A stretch of DNA of 64,000 bases from Franconibacter helveticus LMG 23732 (GCF_000463115.2 NZ_AWFX01000003.1:124001-188000); one strand, 5' to 3'; counted from the first letter of the stretch, positions 18,428 through 31,454 are shown. Numbers and translations are program-made. Notes: generated from the sequence alone by a model not told the origin.

Positions 18428-19558
18428 ATGAGCCAGGTGGACTTATTTAATCAAACACTCACGTTGCAGCGCTTTCCGCCGATGCCGGAAGAGACGCCGC
18501 TTCAGGCCTGGGAAGCGGCGGATGACTACCTGCTGCAACAGGTCGGCGAGTGCGACGGCCCGATCCTTATTTTCAACGACAGCTTTGGCGCGCTCGCCTG
18601 CGCGCTGGCGGATAAACGGCCGGTAAGCATCAGCGATTCGTTTATCGCGCAACAGGCCACGCGCCACAATCTGCGCCTTAACGACATTGACGAGGCGCAG
18701 GTTACCTTGTCAGACAGCCTGAGCCCGCTGCCTGAAGCGCCTGCGCTGGTATTAATTAAAATTCCAAAGCAGTTGGCCCTGCTGGAGCAGCAACTGCGCG
18801 CGTTGCGCCGCGTCGTTACGTCGCAAACGCGAATTATCGCCGGGGCGAAAGCGCGGGATATTCATAACTCCACGCTGGCGTTGTTTGAAAAAATTCTCGG
18901 GCCGACCACCACCACGCTCGCCTGGAAAAAAGCGCGTTTGATCCACTGTACTTTCAGCGAACCTGCGCTGGCTGACGCGCCAGAGACGCAAAGCTGGAAG
19001 CTCGATGGCACGCCGTGGCTCATCCATAACCATGCGAACGTTTTTTCCCGGTCGAGCCTGGATATCGGCGCGCGCTTTTTCCTGCAACATTTGCCAGAGA
19101 ATGTGGAAGGCGAGGTGGTGGATCTCGGCTGCGGAAATGGTGTGATTGGCCTGCAACTGCTGGCGCAAAACCCGCAGGCGCGGGTGCGTTTTGTTGATGA
19201 GTCTTATATGGCGGTCGCGTCAAGCCGTCTTAACGTCGAAACTAACCTGCCTGATGATATGGCGCGCTGCGACTTTATGGTTAATAACGCGCTGACAGGC
19301 GTTGAGGCGGAAAGCTTCCACGCGGTGTTATGCAACCCGCCGTTTCATCAACAGCACGCCATCACCGACCATATCGCCTGGCAGATGTTTCAGGACGCCC
19401 GCCGCTGCCTGAAGTGGGGCGGTGAGCTGCGCATCGTCGGCAATCGTCATCTGGATTACTTTCGCAAGCTGAAGAAAATTTTCGGCAACTGTACGACGGT
19501 TGCTACCAACAATAAGTTTGTCGTACTCAAAGCGGTGAAGCTGCGCAAGAGTCGATAA
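18428..19558 (+). CDS. rlmG: RlmG, 23S rRNA m2G1835 methyltransferase
   Basis: This is a 376-residue SAM-dependent methyltransferase that modifies G1835 of 23S rRNA. It has the duplicated architecture of the RsmC/RlmG family: a degenerate N-terminal half, and a C-terminal catalytic half with [15 protein letters not shown] and [10 protein letters not shown] (SAM-binding and NPPF catalytic motifs). The ATG at 18428 (MSQVDLFNQ) follows GGGAGG and matches the E. coli length; the frame extends to 18341 without similarity. It is convergent with fadH, with the repeat array between the stops. Confidence 0.95.
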   Translation: MSQVDLFNQTLTLQRFPPMPEETPLQAWEAADDYLLQQVGECDGPILIFNDSFGALACALADKRPVSISDSFIAQQATRHNLRLNDIDEAQVTLSDSLSPLPEAPALVLIKIPKQLALLEQQLRALRRVVTSQTRIIAGAKARDIHNSTLALFEKILGPTTTTLAWKKARLIHCTFSEPALADAPETQSWKLDGTPWLIHNHANVFSRSSLDIGARFFLQHLPENVEGEVVDLGCGNGVIGLQLLAQNPQARVRFVDESYMAVASSRLNVETNLPDDMARCDFMVNNALTGVEAESFHAVLCNPPFHQQHAITDHIAWQMFQDARRCLKWGGELRIVGNRHLDYFRKLKKIFGNCTTVATNNKFVVLKAVKLRKSR

Positions 19559-19670
19559 CCGGTAAGCGGAGCGCCGGGCGGGGTTCGCTTTCGTTAACCA
19601 TGCCGGGGCAGTGAAGGGTTCCGTTCGCCGGAGCGTTGCATGCCTCTGCCAGCGTTCATCACGCGAACGT

Positions 19671-19690
19671 GTTAAGGAGGCCCCCTTAAC
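19671..19690. repeat. Hairpin of repeat unit 1
   Basis: GTTAAGGAGG directly abuts CCCCCTTAAC with one mismatch and no loop insert. Confidence 0.75.
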
Positions 19691-19857
19691 AATCCTGGCT
19701 CGCGGCAGAAGGGCAGCCGCAAAAAAGCCACTCCCCATCAGCGGCGTCTGTTGGGCGCTGCGCGGCGGGGTTTGCTTTTGTTAACCATGTGGGGGCAGTG
19801 AAAGGTTCCGTTCGCCGGAGCGTTGCATGCCTCTGCCAGCGTCCATCACGCGAACGT

Positions 19858-19887
19858 GTTAAGGGGGCTCGCCGCCGCCCCCTTAAC
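19858..19887. repeat. Hairpin of repeat unit 2
   Basis: Perfect 11-bp arms GTTAAGGGGGC and GCCCCCTTAAC flank an 8-base loop. Confidence 0.85.
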
Positions 19888-20056
19888 AATCCCGGCTCGC
19901 GGCAGAAGGGCAGCCGCAGAAAAAACACTCTCGTCAGCGGCGTCTGGGTGACCGGCTCGCCCGGCGGGGTTCGCTTTTGTTAACCATGTGGGGGCAGTGA
20001 AAGGTTCCGTTCGCCGGAGCGTTTCATGCCTTTGCCAGCGTCCATCACGCGAACGT

Positions 20057-20086
20057 GTTAAGGGGGCTCGCCGCCGCCCCCTTAAC
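20057..20086. repeat. Hairpin of repeat unit 3
   Basis: Identical to the unit 2 hairpin: perfect 11-bp arms and the same 8-base loop. Confidence 0.85.
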
Positions 20087-20255
20087 AATCCCGGCTCGCG
20101 GCAGAAGGGCAGCCGCAGAAAAAACACTCCCGTCAGCGGCGTCTGGTTGACCGGCTCGCCCGGCGGGGTTCGCTTTTGTTAACGATGTGGGGGCAGTGAA
20201 AGGTTCCGTTCGCCGGAGCGTTGCATGCCTCTGCCAGCGTTCATCACGCGAACGT

Positions 20256-20274
20256 GTTAAGGGGCCCCCTTAAC
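20256..20274. repeat. Hairpin of repeat unit 4
   Basis: GTTAAGGGG and CCCCTTAAC are separated by a single base, so the loop insert of units 2 and 3 is missing. Confidence 0.75.
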
Positions 20275-20482
20275 AATCCCGGCTCGCGGCAGAAGGGCGG
20301 CCGCAGAAAAACCACTCCCGTCAGCGGCGTCTGGGTGACCGGCCGCGGCAGAAGGGCAGCCGCAGAAAAGCCACTCTCCATCAGCGGCGTCTGGTTGACC
20401 GGGCGGGTTTCGCTTTCGTTAACCATGCCGGGGCGGGCTATTTCTCCGGTCTGACGCACGGCCTGTTGGGGCTGCTATTACC

Positions 20483-22546
<2,064 letters not shown>

Positions 22547-22647
22547 TTAATGAATAATCTATCGGCTGATAAAAGGGAAAAGGGGGAGCGAATGATTGTG
22601 ATGGGATTCAAACTTCACAGCGCGGGAATGTGAATACGCAAAGCCAA

Positions 22648-22675
22648 AGGCGGGTTAGCGCAGCGCCACCCGCCT
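22648..22675 (-). terminator. Terminator downstream of lsrRK
   Basis: The minus strand shows AGGCGGGT ... ACCCGCCT, an 8-bp stem with a 12-base loop, followed by TTGGCTTT. It begins 13 bases after the lsrK stop. Confidence 0.65.
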
Positions 22676-22687
22676 CTGCGTACAAGA

Positions 22688-24277
22688 TTAAATCCGCGCT
22701 GCCGCCTGCTTCGGCGCAAGCCCTGGCGCGCGCCACAGAGAGGTGGTCAGCCCGCTGTCCACCAGCCCCAGCTGGTCGGCATAGACCGCCTGCCACTTTT
22801 GCATCATCTGGTCGTAAAGCTCGCGATGCGCCGGGTTGGGCGTGAATTCGCGGCTCCACTGCACCAGCCGCTCGCCGGTGGCGGCAAGGTCGTCATAAAG
22901 CCCGGCTCCCACGCCCGCGGCGATGGCGCAGCCGAGCGCGGTCGCCTCTTTCACCACCGGCACCCGCACCGGCAGGCCGGTTACGTCGCTTAAAATCTGG
23001 CTCCAGAGCGCCCCTTTCGCGCCGCCGCCAGCAAAAACCAGCGAATCAAACGTCACGCCGGAAAAGCCGGAAATCTGCGCCAGGTTGCAGGCGGAGACTA
23101 TCGCCGCGTTCTCTTCAAGCGCACGGAATAGCGTGGCTTTGTTGCATTTCTCCGGATCGATGGAGAGGTTAATAAACGACGGCGCGGCGTGATACCACTC
23201 TTTAAAATGCATGGCGTCGGAGAAAATCGGCATTACGCCGTGCGAGCCTGCCGGTACACGGCTCGCCATCTCTTCAAGCAGGGCATAGGTGTCGGTGCCG
23301 AGCCGTTCGGCAATCAGTTTCTCTTCGGCGCAAAAAGCGTCGCGGAACCAGCGCATGGTCAGCCCGGTGAAGAAACTGATGGATTCCGCCTGCACCATGC
23401 CGTGGATCACGTGCGGGTTAATGCGAATGTTCATCTCCGGGTCGGTGCGAATGGCGGGCAGGTTGACCACCTGCTGCCAGAAGGTGCCGCCGAGAATCGC
23501 CGTTTGCCCGGCGCGCACCACGCCCAGGCCAAGACAGCCAAGCTGCACGTCGCCGCCGCCCATCACCACCGGCGTGCCTTCACGCAGGCCGCTTTGCGCC
23601 GCCGCCTGCGCCGTTACGCTGCCTAAAAGCGTACCGGTCTCTTTTACCGGTGAGAGCATATCCGCGCGCAGCCCCGCCATATCCAGCAGGGCGGGCCGCC
23701 AGTCGCGGGTGTTGAGGTCGAGCATGCCGGTGGTGCCTGCGTTCGACGGATCTACCGCCAGTTCGCCGGAAAGCTTCGCCGCCAGCCAGTCGCTTATCAT
23801 GGTGACGGTCGCGGCCCGGCGGTAAATGTCGGGGCGGTGATGAGCAAGCCAGAGCAGGCGCGGCATGGCGCTTAAAGCCAGCGTCTGGCCGGAAACCTGA
23901 TAAACCTCCGACTCAAACTGGTTGTCATGAATTTCTTTTAGCTCCGCCACCTCCACGCTTGCGCGGGCATCCACGTTGGCGCAGGCCCAGATGGGGTCGC
24001 CGTTGCGGTCGTACAGCACAATGCCTTCGCGCATGGAACAACAAGCGATGGAAGCGATATCGCTGGCGTTAAGGTTGGCCTGCTGTAGCGCCTGGTGAAT
24101 GCAGCGGCAGGCGAGCTGCCAGTTGGTGTCGAGGTCGAATTCCATGGAGCCTGGCACGTCCGCCACGCTCAGGTGCTTCCACTCCGCCTGGCCGACCGCT
24201 ATCTGGCGGCCGGAAAGGTCGAAAATCACGGCGCGGATGCTCCCTGTTCCGGCGTCTAACGCTAAAAGATAACTCAT
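22688..24277 (-). CDS. lsrK: LsrK, autoinducer-2 kinase
   Basis: This is a 529-residue FGGY-family sugar kinase matching E. coli LsrK, which phosphorylates imported AI-2 (DPD) in the cytosol so that it can bind LsrR. The N-terminal ATP-binding motif [16 protein letters not shown] (about 4-19), [20 protein letters not shown] and the C-terminal [16 protein letters not shown] block are intact. GAGG precedes the ATG. LsrR lies 42 bases upstream on the same strand, forming lsrRK, divergent from lsrACDBFG. Confidence 0.96.
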   Translation of the reverse strand: MSYLLALDAGTGSIRAVIFDLSGRQIAVGQAEWKHLSVADVPGSMEFDLDTNWQLACRCIHQALQQANLNASDIASIACCSMREGIVLYDRNGDPIWACANVDARASVEVAELKEIHDNQFESEVYQVSGQTLALSAMPRLLWLAHHRPDIYRRAATVTMISDWLAAKLSGELAVDPSNAGTTGMLDLNTRDWRPALLDMAGLRADMLSPVKETGTLLGSVTAQAAAQSGLREGTPVVMGGGDVQLGCLGLGVVRAGQTAILGGTFWQQVVNLPAIRTDPEMNIRINPHVIHGMVQAESISFFTGLTMRWFRDAFCAEEKLIAERLGTDTYALLEEMASRVPAGSHGVMPIFSDAMHFKEWYHAAPSFINLSIDPEKCNKATLFRALEENAAIVSACNLAQISGFSGVTFDSLVFAGGGAKGALWSQILSDVTGLPVRVPVVKEATALGCAIAAGVGAGLYDDLAATGERLVQWSREFTPNPAHRELYDQMMQKWQAVYADQLGLVDSGLTTSLWRAPGLAPKQAAARI

Positions 24278-24319
24278 CGACTTGCCTCGCTGTTGTGGCG
24301 GCGCGGCAAGCCGTGGCGT

Positions 24320-25288
24320 TTACCCCGCCAGGGCAAGCACAGCGCGCGCTGTCGCTTCTTCCGTCACCAGGCCGTTGATCCGCTGGCCCAATAGTGCGGC
24401 ATAAATCGCATCCGCTTTCTCTTCGCCGCCCGCCACGCCGATGATAGTGGGCAGTTGCGCCAGCTCGTCGAGCGTGACGCCGAGCAGTTCGCGGTGGATC
24501 TCAAGCGCTTCCACTTTCTGGCCGTCAGCCTGAAGGAAGTAGCCAAGGATGTCGCCCACCGCTCCTTTACGGGCGAACATCAGCTGTTCGCCTTCGCTGA
24601 TATAGCCCGAGCGCAAAATAGTGGCGTCGCGCTTCTGGTTGACCGAGCCGATGCCGACGACCGCTACGTCTGCGGCCGTTGCCGCGAGGATCACATCGCG
24701 CACGCTGGATTCGCGCTTGAGGATCCCGGCGACATCGGCAGAGGAGACCCGCAGCGGCGCCGGGATCATGCTGACACTACAGGCGGCGTCGAGCTGGCCG
24801 ATGCCGGTCATATAAGGCCCTACGCCGCCGGATAGCGTCACCAGGCGGATCTGCTGCGAGCCGATAAAACCGCTTAAATGTTGCAGGCAGCTCATGGTGG
24901 TTTCGCCAAACCCCACCGCCAGTAGCTGGCCTGGCTGCAATACGCCCATTAAGGACTGCGCCGCGCCGATGCCAAGACGCGTGGTCATCGACGGCGTGTT
25001 CTGCGCGGGCAGCACGCGGGCAAGCTTCAGCCCGAAGCGCTCCGCCAGCGCCGTTTCCAGCGCCAGGCAGCCTTCATAGCGCGAATTGATCTGCACGCGG
25101 ATCACCCCGGACTGCCGCCCTTTCTCCAGCAGGCGGGAGATCTTAAGTCGCGGCAAGCCGAGCCGCTCGCCAATATCGTTTTGCGTAAGCCCGTCGTGGT
25201 AATAAGACCAGGCGACCCGCGCCAGCAACTCTTCTTCCGCCATCGCCAGCCCGGCGAACCGTCCTTCTTCTGCTTTTTTCTCGCTCAT
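24320..25288 (-). CDS. lsrR: LsrR, repressor of the lsr regulon
   Basis: This is a 322-residue SorC/DeoR-type regulator. The N-terminal helix-turn-helix (about 28-52, [25 protein letters not shown]) is followed by a phospho-sugar sensor domain with [20 protein letters not shown]. In E. coli, LsrR represses both lsrRK and lsrACDBFG until it binds phospho-AI-2. The ATG at 25288 (MSEKKAEEG) has AAGAG at 7-base spacing; the frame runs up to 25444, but that stretch is the divergent promoter region. LsrK follows after 42 bases. Confidence 0.94.
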   Translation of the reverse strand: MSEKKAEEGRFAGLAMAEEELLARVAWSYYHDGLTQNDIGERLGLPRLKISRLLEKGRQSGVIRVQINSRYEGCLALETALAERFGLKLARVLPAQNTPSMTTRLGIGAAQSLMGVLQPGQLLAVGFGETTMSCLQHLSGFIGSQQIRLVTLSGGVGPYMTGIGQLDAACSVSMIPAPLRVSSADVAGILKRESSVRDVILAATAADVAVVGIGSVNQKRDATILRSGYISEGEQLMFARKGAVGDILGYFLQADGQKVEALEIHRELLGVTLDELAQLPTIIGVAGGEEKADAIYAALLGQRINGLVTEEATARAVLALAG

Positions 25289-25503
25289 AACTGAACTCTT
25301 ATCAAAATTTAGATCATATGTTCGACCCTGCCCGGTGAGAATTTGTGAAGCGCCCGACAAAAAGATCATTTTGCCTGTGCTTTCCCAAGGAGCTGATCTA
25401 ATGCGTGAAAGTGTGATCCCTGCACGGTTGTAAATATAGTTCACCGACTACGCTTTTGAACATTATTAAATTCAAAAATCTTTTGTTCAAATCCGGAGCG
25501 AAG
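25289..25503. promoter_or_regulatory. Divergent lsrR-lsrA control region with inverted repeat
   Basis: This is the 215-base intergenic region. A TTTGAAC (25455-25461) and a GTTCAAA (25485-25491) form an inverted repeat spanning an AT-rich core just upstream of the lsrA ribosome-binding site, a plausible LsrR operator. A second TGTTCG motif lies near the lsrR side (about 25319-25324). A CRP-like GTGTGA half-site is at 25411-25416 but its partner half is poor. Confidence 0.5.
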
Positions 25504-27003
25504 ATGATTAACCCAAACCCTCTGCTTGAAGCGCGCGCTATCAGTAAGCAATTCTCGGGCGTTCCGGTATTAAAAGGCATCGATTTTACGCTGCTGCCAG
25601 GCCAGGTGCATGCGCTGCTCGGCGGCAACGGGGCCGGGAAATCAACCCTGATGAAGATCATCGCAGGCGTAGAGACGCCGGACAGCGGCGAACTGGTGAT
25701 TAACGGCAAAGCCTGGGCGCGCCTGAAGCCTTCACAGGCGCATGAGCAAGGCATTTATCTGGTGCCCCAGGAGCCGATGCTGTTTCCTAATCTCAGCGTG
25801 AAAGAGAACATTTTGTTTCGCCTTTCGCAAAAGCCCGACGCGATAGCGCGGCTGAACGAAAAGCTCGCGCAGCTCGACTGCCACCTTAACTTACAGGCCA
25901 GCGCCAGCACGCTGGAGGTGGCGGACCAGCAGATGGTGGAGATCCTGCGCGGGCTGATGCGCGAGGCGAAAATCCTGATCCTTGATGAACCGACCGCCTC
26001 GCTCACCCCAGGCGAAACCGAACGGCTGTTCCGGCAGATCCGCGCGTTGCAGGCGCTTGGCGTCGGCATTGTGTTTATCTCCCATAAGCTTCCCGAAATC
26101 CGCGCGCTGGCAAACCATATCTCCGTTATGCGCGACGGCGCCGTGGTGCTTGAAGGCGAAACCGCAATTTTGACTAACGAACAGTTAATTAACGCCATGA
26201 CCCCGGTCAGCCGGGAACGTCAGCTTAGCGATACGCAGAAGCTCTGGCTGGCGCTGCCCGGCAACCGCCGCACCCAGCCGCAGGATTTCCCGGTGCTGCG
26301 CGTGGAGTCGCTTACCGGTGAGGGCTTTCTCGACCTGAACTTTGAAATTTACGCAGGCGAGATAGTCGGGCTTGCGGGGCTGGTTGGCTCCGGGCGCACC
26401 GAGCTTGCCGAAACCCTTTATGGCCTGCGGCCCGCCCGCGCCGGACGCGTCTGGCTTGAGAACCGCGAACTTGGCCGCGACACCACCAAAGCGCGGCTTG
26501 CGCGCGGGCTGGTTTATCTGCCGGAAGACAGGCAGGTTTCCGGGCTGTTTCTGGATGCGCCGGTGCGCTGGAACACGGTGGCGCTTAACGAACCTTCCCC
26601 CTGGCAGCAGCACCAGCGCGAGGCGGCGGTGGTGGAGCGCTATCACCGCGCCCTCGGCATCCGGCTTAACCATGCTGACCAGCCGGTACGCACGCTCTCC
26701 GGCGGCAATCAGCAAAAGGTGCTGCTGGCCCGCTGTCTGGAGGCGAACCCGCTGTTGCTGATTGTGGATGAGCCAACGCGCGGCGTGGATGTCTCGGCCC
26801 GCGCCGATATCTACCAGCTGATAAAAAGCGTCGCCGCGCAAAACGTGGCGGTGTTGATGATTTCAAGCGACCTCGACGAGTTTCCGGGGCTGGCGGATCG
26901 GGTGCTGGTGATGCATCAGGGGGCGCTCAGCGGCGAACTTGCCAAATCGACCGTCTCGGTTGAGAGAATGATGAAGCTCGCTTTCGGAGGAACTCACGTA
27001 TGA
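25504..27003 (+). CDS. lsrA: LsrA, AI-2 ABC transporter ATPase
   Basis: This is a 499-residue protein with two fused ABC ATPase domains of the sugar-importer type. The first P-loop is GGNGAGKST (about residues 39-47) with an ILDEPTASL Walker B. The second has the degenerate P-loop GLVGSGRTE (about 291-299), [19 protein letters not shown] signature and VDEPTRGVD. It energises uptake of AI-2 through LsrC/LsrD. The start at 25504 ([17 protein letters not shown]) follows GGAG; an upstream extension to 25456 lies over the operator. The stop overlaps the lsrC ATG (ATGA). Confidence 0.95.
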   Translation: MINPNPLLEARAISKQFSGVPVLKGIDFTLLPGQVHALLGGNGAGKSTLMKIIAGVETPDSGELVINGKAWARLKPSQAHEQGIYLVPQEPMLFPNLSVKENILFRLSQKPDAIARLNEKLAQLDCHLNLQASASTLEVADQQMVEILRGLMREAKILILDEPTASLTPGETERLFRQIRALQALGVGIVFISHKLPEIRALANHISVMRDGAVVLEGETAILTNEQLINAMTPVSRERQLSDTQKLWLALPGNRRTQPQDFPVLRVESLTGEGFLDLNFEIYAGEIVGLAGLVGSGRTELAETLYGLRPARAGRVWLENRELGRDTTKARLARGLVYLPEDRQVSGLFLDAPVRWNTVALNEPSPWQQHQREAAVVERYHRALGIRLNHADQPVRTLSGGNQQKVLLARCLEANPLLLIVDEPTRGVDVSARADIYQLIKSVAAQNVAVLMISSDLDEFPGLADRVLVMHQGALSGELAKSTVSVERMMKLAFGGTHV

Positions 27004-28037
27004 AGACTTTGCTGCGTAACCGCGAGCTGAGCGCCTTTCTGGCTATTCTCGCCCTGTTTGTGGTGCTGGTGGCGCTTAACCACAGCTACTTCAGTCTGCA
27101 AACGCTGTCGATGATTTTCAGCAGCGCGCAAATCCTCATCCTGCTGGCGATGGGGGCGGCGCTGGTCATGCTGACGCGCAATATCGACGTTTCCGTCGGC
27201 TCCACGCTTGGGCTATGCGCCATCGCCGTCGGGGTGGCGCTTAATAACGGCTACAGCCTGCCGCTGGCCATGCTCTTTGCGCTGGGCATCGGCGCGCTGT
27301 GCGGCTTGTTCAACGGCGTGCTGGTGGTGGGGCTGCGGATCCCGGCGATTGTCGCCACCCTCGGCACGCTCGGGCTTTACCGCGGCGGCATGCTGCTGTG
27401 GACGGGCGGCAAATGGATTGAGGGGCTGCCCGCCAGCCTGAAAGCGCTTTCCGAACCGCTCGCATTCGGCATTTCGCCGCTGGGGCTGATGGTGCTGGCG
27501 CTGCTCGCGCTGGGCGCCTGGATACTGTCGAAAACCGCTTTCGGGCGCGATTTTTACGCGGTAGGCGATAACCTGGCCGCGGCGCGTCAGCTTGGCGTGG
27601 CGGTGAACCGCACCCGGCTGCTGGCGTTCACCTTCAACGGCATGCTGGCGGCGCTTGGCGGCATTATCTTCGCCTCGCAGATTGGCTTTGTGCCTAACCA
27701 GACCGGCAGCGGGCTGGAGATGAAAGCCATCGCCGCCTGCGTGCTCGGCGGCATTTCGCTGCTGGGCGGCACCGGCACGCTGATTGGCGCGTTTCTCGGC
27801 GCCTTTTTCCTCACGCAAATCGACACCGTGCTGGTGCTCTTTAAGCTGCCCGCCTGGTGGAATGATTTTATCGCGGGCCTGGTGCTGCTTGGCGTGCTGG
27901 TGCTCGACGGACGCCTGCGCCAGGCGCTGGCGCGTCATCAGCGGGCGCTGAAGTACAGCCGTTTTGTGCCAGGCAACACGGGGGCGAAAAACGTCACCCC
28001 TTTTCCCGGTCGCAAAAGCAAAAAGGAGGTGGCGTAA
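27000..28037 (+). CDS. lsrC: LsrC, AI-2 ABC transporter permease
   Basis: This is a 345-residue hydrophobic permease of the BPD_transp_2 (sugar) type with about nine or ten helices. It contains the [20 protein letters not shown] coupling segment shared by ribose-class permeases. It forms the membrane channel with LsrD for import of the AI-2 signal. It overlaps lsrA by four bases and ends immediately before the lsrD ATG. The soluble C-terminal tail (residues ~305-345) is rich in basic residues. Confidence 0.94.
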   Translation: MKTLLRNRELSAFLAILALFVVLVALNHSYFSLQTLSMIFSSAQILILLAMGAALVMLTRNIDVSVGSTLGLCAIAVGVALNNGYSLPLAMLFALGIGALCGLFNGVLVVGLRIPAIVATLGTLGLYRGGMLLWTGGKWIEGLPASLKALSEPLAFGISPLGLMVLALLALGAWILSKTAFGRDFYAVGDNLAAARQLGVAVNRTRLLAFTFNGMLAALGGIIFASQIGFVPNQTGSGLEMKAIAACVLGGISLLGGTGTLIGAFLGAFFLTQIDTVLVLFKLPAWWNDFIAGLVLLGVLVLDGRLRQALARHQRALKYSRFVPGNTGAKNVTPFPGRKSKKEVA

Positions 28038-29042
28038 ATGAAGCTTAACTGGGAAGGGGCGCTGCTCGCCCTGCTGGTGGTGGAGATCCTGCTGTTCGGC
28101 GCGTTCAACCCGCGCATGCTTGATATCAACATGCTGCTCTTCAGCACCAGCGATTTTATCTGCATCGGCATCGTGGCGCTGCCGTTGACGCTGGTCATTA
28201 TCAGCGGCGGCATCGATATTTCCCTCGGTTCCACCATCGGCCTGTGCGCTATTGCGCTGGGGGTGATGATGCAGGCGGGGCTGCCGATGGCGGCGGCGGT
28301 GCCGCTCACGCTTGCGCTCGGCCTGCTTTGCGGGCTGCTGAACGCCGCGCTTATTCACTACACCGGCATTAGCCCGCTGGTGATCACGCTCGGCACGCTC
28401 TACCTCTACGGCGGCGGCGCGCTGCTGCTTTCAGGCTTCGCCGGGGCGACTGGCTTTGAGGGCATTGGCGGCTTCCCGGACGCCTTCACCGCCTTCGCCA
28501 ACCTGACGGTTTTCGGTCTGCCGGTGCCGCTGGCGCTGTTTCTGGTTATCACGCTGCTTTTCTGGGTGCTGGCGCACAAGGCGCGCTTTGGCCGCCATCT
28601 CTTTTTGCTGGGGCAGAACCCGCGCGCGGCGCGCTACGCGGCGATGCCGGTAAACGGCATGCTTTACGGCGTTTATGGCCTGGTGGGGCTTGCCTGCGCC
28701 GTCGCCGCGCTGGTGCTGGTCTCTTATTTCGGCTCGGCGCGCTCGGATTTAGGGCGCGATCTGCTGATGCCTGCGCTGACGGCGGCGGTGCTGGGCGGGG
28801 CGAATATTTACGGCGGCTCCGGCTCCGTCATCGGCACGGCGGTTGCGGCGCTGCTGGTGGGGTATCTGCAACAGGGGCTGCAAATGGCAGGCATCGCCAG
28901 TCAGGTGTCGAGTGCGCTTTCCGGCGCGTTGTTGATTGTGGTGGTGATTGGCCGTTCGGCGAGTTTGCACCGTGAAACGCTGCGTGCGGCCTGGCGCCGC
29001 TGGCTGGCGCGACGCGGTGCGGTTAACCAATCAGGAGCTTAA
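28038..29042 (+). CDS. lsrD: LsrD, AI-2 ABC transporter permease
   Basis: This is a 334-residue second permease subunit with the same fold as LsrC. It carries [20 protein letters not shown] near the start and [19 protein letters not shown] as the coupling segment. It pairs with LsrC in the inner membrane. The ATG directly follows the lsrC stop, with an AAGGAGGTGGCG ribosome-binding site inside lsrC. The stop TAA at 29040-29042 overlaps the first possible lsrB ATG. Confidence 0.94.
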   Translation: MKLNWEGALLALLVVEILLFGAFNPRMLDINMLLFSTSDFICIGIVALPLTLVIISGGIDISLGSTIGLCAIALGVMMQAGLPMAAAVPLTLALGLLCGLLNAALIHYTGISPLVITLGTLYLYGGGALLLSGFAGATGFEGIGGFPDAFTAFANLTVFGLPVPLALFLVITLLFWVLAHKARFGRHLFLLGQNPRAARYAAMPVNGMLYGVYGLVGLACAVAALVLVSYFGSARSDLGRDLLMPALTAAVLGGANIYGGSGSVIGTAVAALLVGYLQQGLQMAGIASQVSSALSGALLIVVVIGRSASLHRETLRAAWRRWLARRGAVNQSGA

Positions 29043-29044
29043 TG

Positions 29045-30061
29045 ATGAAAACAGCAAAACGTGCCCTGCAACTGAGCGCCATCGTGCTGGCGCTGGGCGT
29101 CGCCTCGGCGCAGGCCGCCGACCGCATCGCCTTTATTCCAAAGCTGGTGGGGGTGGGCTTTTTCACCAGCGGCGGCAACGGCGCGATGGAAGCGGGCAAA
29201 GCGCTTGGCGTGCCGGTGACCTACGACGGGCCGACGGAGCCGAGCGTTTCCGGCCAGGTGCAGCTTATCAACAACTTCGTCAACCAGGGCTATAACGCGA
29301 TTATCGTCTCCGCCGTGTCGCCGGACGGTCTCTGCCCGGCGCTTAAGCGCGCCATGCAGCGCGGCGTGAAAGTGCTGACCTGGGATTCCGACACCAAACC
29401 GGAGTGCCGCAGCATTTACATTAACCAGGGCACGCCAGCCCAGCTTGGCGGCATGCTGGTGGAGATGGCGCAGCAGCAGGTCACGAAACCGGATGCCAAA
29501 GTGGCGTTCTTTTACTCAAGCCCCACGGTGACCGACCAGAACCAGTGGGTAAAAGAGGCAAAAGCGAAAATCGCCAAAGACCATCCGCAGTGGCAAATCG
29601 TCACGACCCAGTTTGGCTATAACGACGCGACGAAATCGCTGCAAACCGCCGAGGGCATCCTGAAAGCCTACCCGGATCTCGACGCTATTATCGCGCCCGA
29701 CGCCAACGCGCTGCCCGCCGCCGCCCAGGCTGCCGAAAACCTCAAGCGCACCAACGTCGCCATTGTCGGCTTCAGCACGCCGAACGTGATGCGCCCCTAC
29801 GTGGAGCGCGGCACGGTAAAAGCCTTTGGCCTGTGGGACGTGGTGGAGCAGGGGAAAATCGCCGTCAACGTGGCGGATACGCTGCTGAAAAAAGGCGACC
29901 TGAACGTGGGCGACAGCATCGAGGTGAAAGAGATCGGCACGCTGAAAGTGGAGCCGAACAAGGTACAGGGCTACCAGTATGAGGCGAAAGGCAACGGCAT
30001 TGTATTGCTGCCGGAGCGCGTGGTTTTCACCAAAGAGAACATCAGCAAATACGATTTCTGA
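29045..30061 (+). CDS. lsrB: LsrB, AI-2 periplasmic binding protein
   Basis: This is a 338-residue periplasmic binding protein. The signal peptide ends at [10 protein letters not shown], and the mature part closely matches E. coli LsrB, including the AI-2 pocket regions [35 protein letters not shown] and [16 protein letters not shown]. The start is taken as the ATG at 29045, with AGGAG 7 bases upstream; an ATG at 29042 overlapping the lsrD stop has only 4-base spacing. It captures AI-2 for LsrACD. Confidence 0.95.
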   Translation: MKTAKRALQLSAIVLALGVASAQAADRIAFIPKLVGVGFFTSGGNGAMEAGKALGVPVTYDGPTEPSVSGQVQLINNFVNQGYNAIIVSAVSPDGLCPALKRAMQRGVKVLTWDSDTKPECRSIYINQGTPAQLGGMLVEMAQQQVTKPDAKVAFFYSSPTVTDQNQWVKEAKAKIAKDHPQWQIVTTQFGYNDATKSLQTAEGILKAYPDLDAIIAPDANALPAAAQAAENLKRTNVAIVGFSTPNVMRPYVERGTVKAFGLWDVVEQGKIAVNVADTLLKKGDLNVGDSIEVKEIGTLKVEPNKVQGYQYEAKGNGIVLLPERVVFTKENISKYDF

Positions 30062-30070
30062 GGAGGGAGC

Positions 30071-30961
30071 ATGGCGGATTTAGACGATATCAAAGACGGT
30101 AAAGATTTTGGCCTCGGGCAGCCGCAACAGAACACGCCTTATACGTTAAAAGGCTGCGGCGCGCTCGACTGGGGCATGCAGTCGCGCCTTTCGCGTATCT
30201 TTAATCCGAAAAGCGGACGCACCGTGATGCTCGCCTTCGATCACGGCTACTTTCAGGGGCCGACGACCGGACTTGAGCGCATCGATCTCTCTATTGCGCC
30301 GCTGTTTGAGGAGACCGACGTGCTGATGTGTACGCGCGGCATTTTGCGAAGCCAGGTGCCGCCCGCCGCTAACCGGCCCGTGGTGCTGCGCGCCTCCGGC
30401 GGCAACTCGATATTAAGCGAGCTGTCCCGCGAGAGCGTGGCGGTGGCGATGGAAGATGCGCTGCGCCTGAACGTCTGCGCGGTGGCGGCGCAGGTTTATA
30501 TCGGTTCTGAGTATGAACATCAGTCCATCAACAACATTATCAAACTGGTGGACGAGGGGACGCGCTACGGCATGCCGACGCTCGCCGTGACTGGCGTTGG
30601 CAAAGAGATGACCCGCGACGCCCGCTATTTCTCGCTGGCGAGCCGCATCGCCGCCGAGATGGGGGCGCAGTTTGTGAAAACCTACTTTGTGGAAGAGGGG
30701 TTTGAGAAGGTGACGGCGAGCTGCCCGGTGCCGATTGTGATAGCAGGCGGTAAAAAGCTGCCGGAGCACGAGGCGCTGGAGATGTGCTGGCGGGCGATTG
30801 ACCAGGGTGCGTCAGGTGTGGATATGGGGCGCAATATTTTTCAGTCCGAAGCGCCGCTCGCCATGCTGAAGGCGGTGAAAAAAGTGGTGCATGAGAACCT
30901 GAGCGCCCGTGAGGCGTACCAGTTCTGGCAGGAGGAGAAAGCGCAGGGGGGCAGGGCATGA
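30071..30961 (+). CDS. lsrF: LsrF, phospho-AI-2 thiolase (aldolase fold)
   Basis: This is a 296-residue DeoC/LacD-fold enzyme matching E. coli LsrF, which with coenzyme A cleaves 3-hydroxy-2,4-pentadione-5-phosphate to DHAP and acetyl-CoA. Key stretches include [28 protein letters not shown] (candidate Schiff-base lysine) and [24 protein letters not shown] ribosome-binding site precedes the ATG, 9 bases after lsrB. The stop overlaps the lsrG start (ATGA). Confidence 0.95.
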   Translation: MADLDDIKDGKDFGLGQPQQNTPYTLKGCGALDWGMQSRLSRIFNPKSGRTVMLAFDHGYFQGPTTGLERIDLSIAPLFEETDVLMCTRGILRSQVPPAANRPVVLRASGGNSILSELSRESVAVAMEDALRLNVCAVAAQVYIGSEYEHQSINNIIKLVDEGTRYGMPTLAVTGVGKEMTRDARYFSLASRIAAEMGAQFVKTYFVEEGFEKVTASCPVPIVIAGGKKLPEHEALEMCWRAIDQGASGVDMGRNIFQSEAPLAMLKAVKKVVHENLSAREAYQFWQEEKAQGGRA

Positions 30962-31257
30962 ACGTAACGCTGGTGGAAATCAACATCAAGCCCGAGCGGG
31001 TGGATGAGTTTCTCGACGCCTTTCGCGCCAACCATGAAGGGGCGCTGAAAGAGCCGGGCAACTTACGGTTTGACGTGCTACAGGACCCGGACACGCCAAC
31101 GCGGTTTTTTATTTATGAAGCTTATAAAGACGACGCGGCGGTGCTGGCGCATAAAGAGACGCCGCACTATCTGGCCTGCGTGGAAAAGCTGGAGGAGCTG
31201 ATGTCTCAGCCGCGTAAAAAGCGCAGTTTTATCGGGCTGTTGCCGGAAGTGAAATAG
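30958..31257 (+). CDS. lsrG: LsrG, phospho-AI-2 isomerase
   Basis: This is a 99-residue ABM-domain (ferredoxin-like) protein, [20 protein letters not shown] at the N-terminus. E. coli LsrG isomerises phospho-DPD to the substrate of LsrF, so the two finish AI-2 breakdown. The start overlaps the lsrF stop by four bases. It is the last gene of lsrACDBFG; the E. coli neighbour tam is absent. The next ~200 bases hold REP-like repeats. Confidence 0.94.
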   Translation: MNVTLVEINIKPERVDEFLDAFRANHEGALKEPGNLRFDVLQDPDTPTRFFIYEAYKDDAAVLAHKETPHYLACVEKLEELMSQPRKKRSFIGLLPEVK

Positions 31258-31286
31258 GGAAAAGCGCTGCGCCGCCTTCGCGCCAG

Positions 31287-31386
31287 CCCTCTGCCTGCGG
31301 GAGAAGGCCGGGGAGAGCAAGCATTGCGCTCAAAGAGAGCCAGCCTGTTCCCTCTCCCCGGTGGGGAAAGGGGCAGGGTGAGGGGC
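31287..31386. repeat. Two REP-like palindromic units between lsrG and the fimbrial operon
   Basis: Two GC-rich units occur in the same orientation: CCCTCTGCCTGCGGGAGAAG at 31287 continuing to 31318, and CCCTCTCCCCGGTGGGGAAA at 31350 continuing with GGGGCAGGGTGAGGGGC to 31386. They have the purine/pyrimidine-asymmetric look of enterobacterial REP-type repeats. They lie between the convergent ends of lsrG and the truncated bcfH-like gene. Confidence 0.65.
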
Positions 31387-31454
31387 ATGCGGGTTAAGCA
31401 TTGGGCGGCAGGTCATGACAACTCGCGTAGTCAGACAACGTTCAGCGCCGCCGG

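Larger units (their letters stand above)
19559..20475. repeat. Tandem ~187-199 bp hairpin repeat array
   Basis: This is a non-coding array between the convergent rlmG and fadH. The landmark CCGTTCGCCGGAGCGTT occurs at 19621, 19808, 20007 and 20206, giving periods of 187, 199 and 199. A partial unit follows (about 20344-20437). Each full unit has a GTTAAGGGGG / CCCCCTTAAC inverted repeat, a GCGGCAGAAGGGCAGCCGC hairpin and a CAGCGGCGTCTG box. The CAGCGGCGTCTG box occurs five times in all. The outer units share the variant CGTTAACCATGCCGGGG, absent from the inner ones. The open frames here are shifted by the non-multiple-of-3 period and are not genes. Confidence 0.92.

Noticed and set aside
19686..20459. 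Arg-rich open frames within the tandem repeat array on both strands
   Set aside because: They arise from the repeats, shift frame with the 199-base period, lack ribosome-binding sites and show no coding character.
19559..20475. CRISPR array
   Set aside because: The period is about 199 bases, repeat units are continuous and near identical, and there are no short unique spacers or cas genes.
27213..28358. 381-residue open frame antisense to lsrC/lsrD
   Set aside because: Low-complexity Gln/His/Arg composition, typical of the reverse strand of GC-rich genes.
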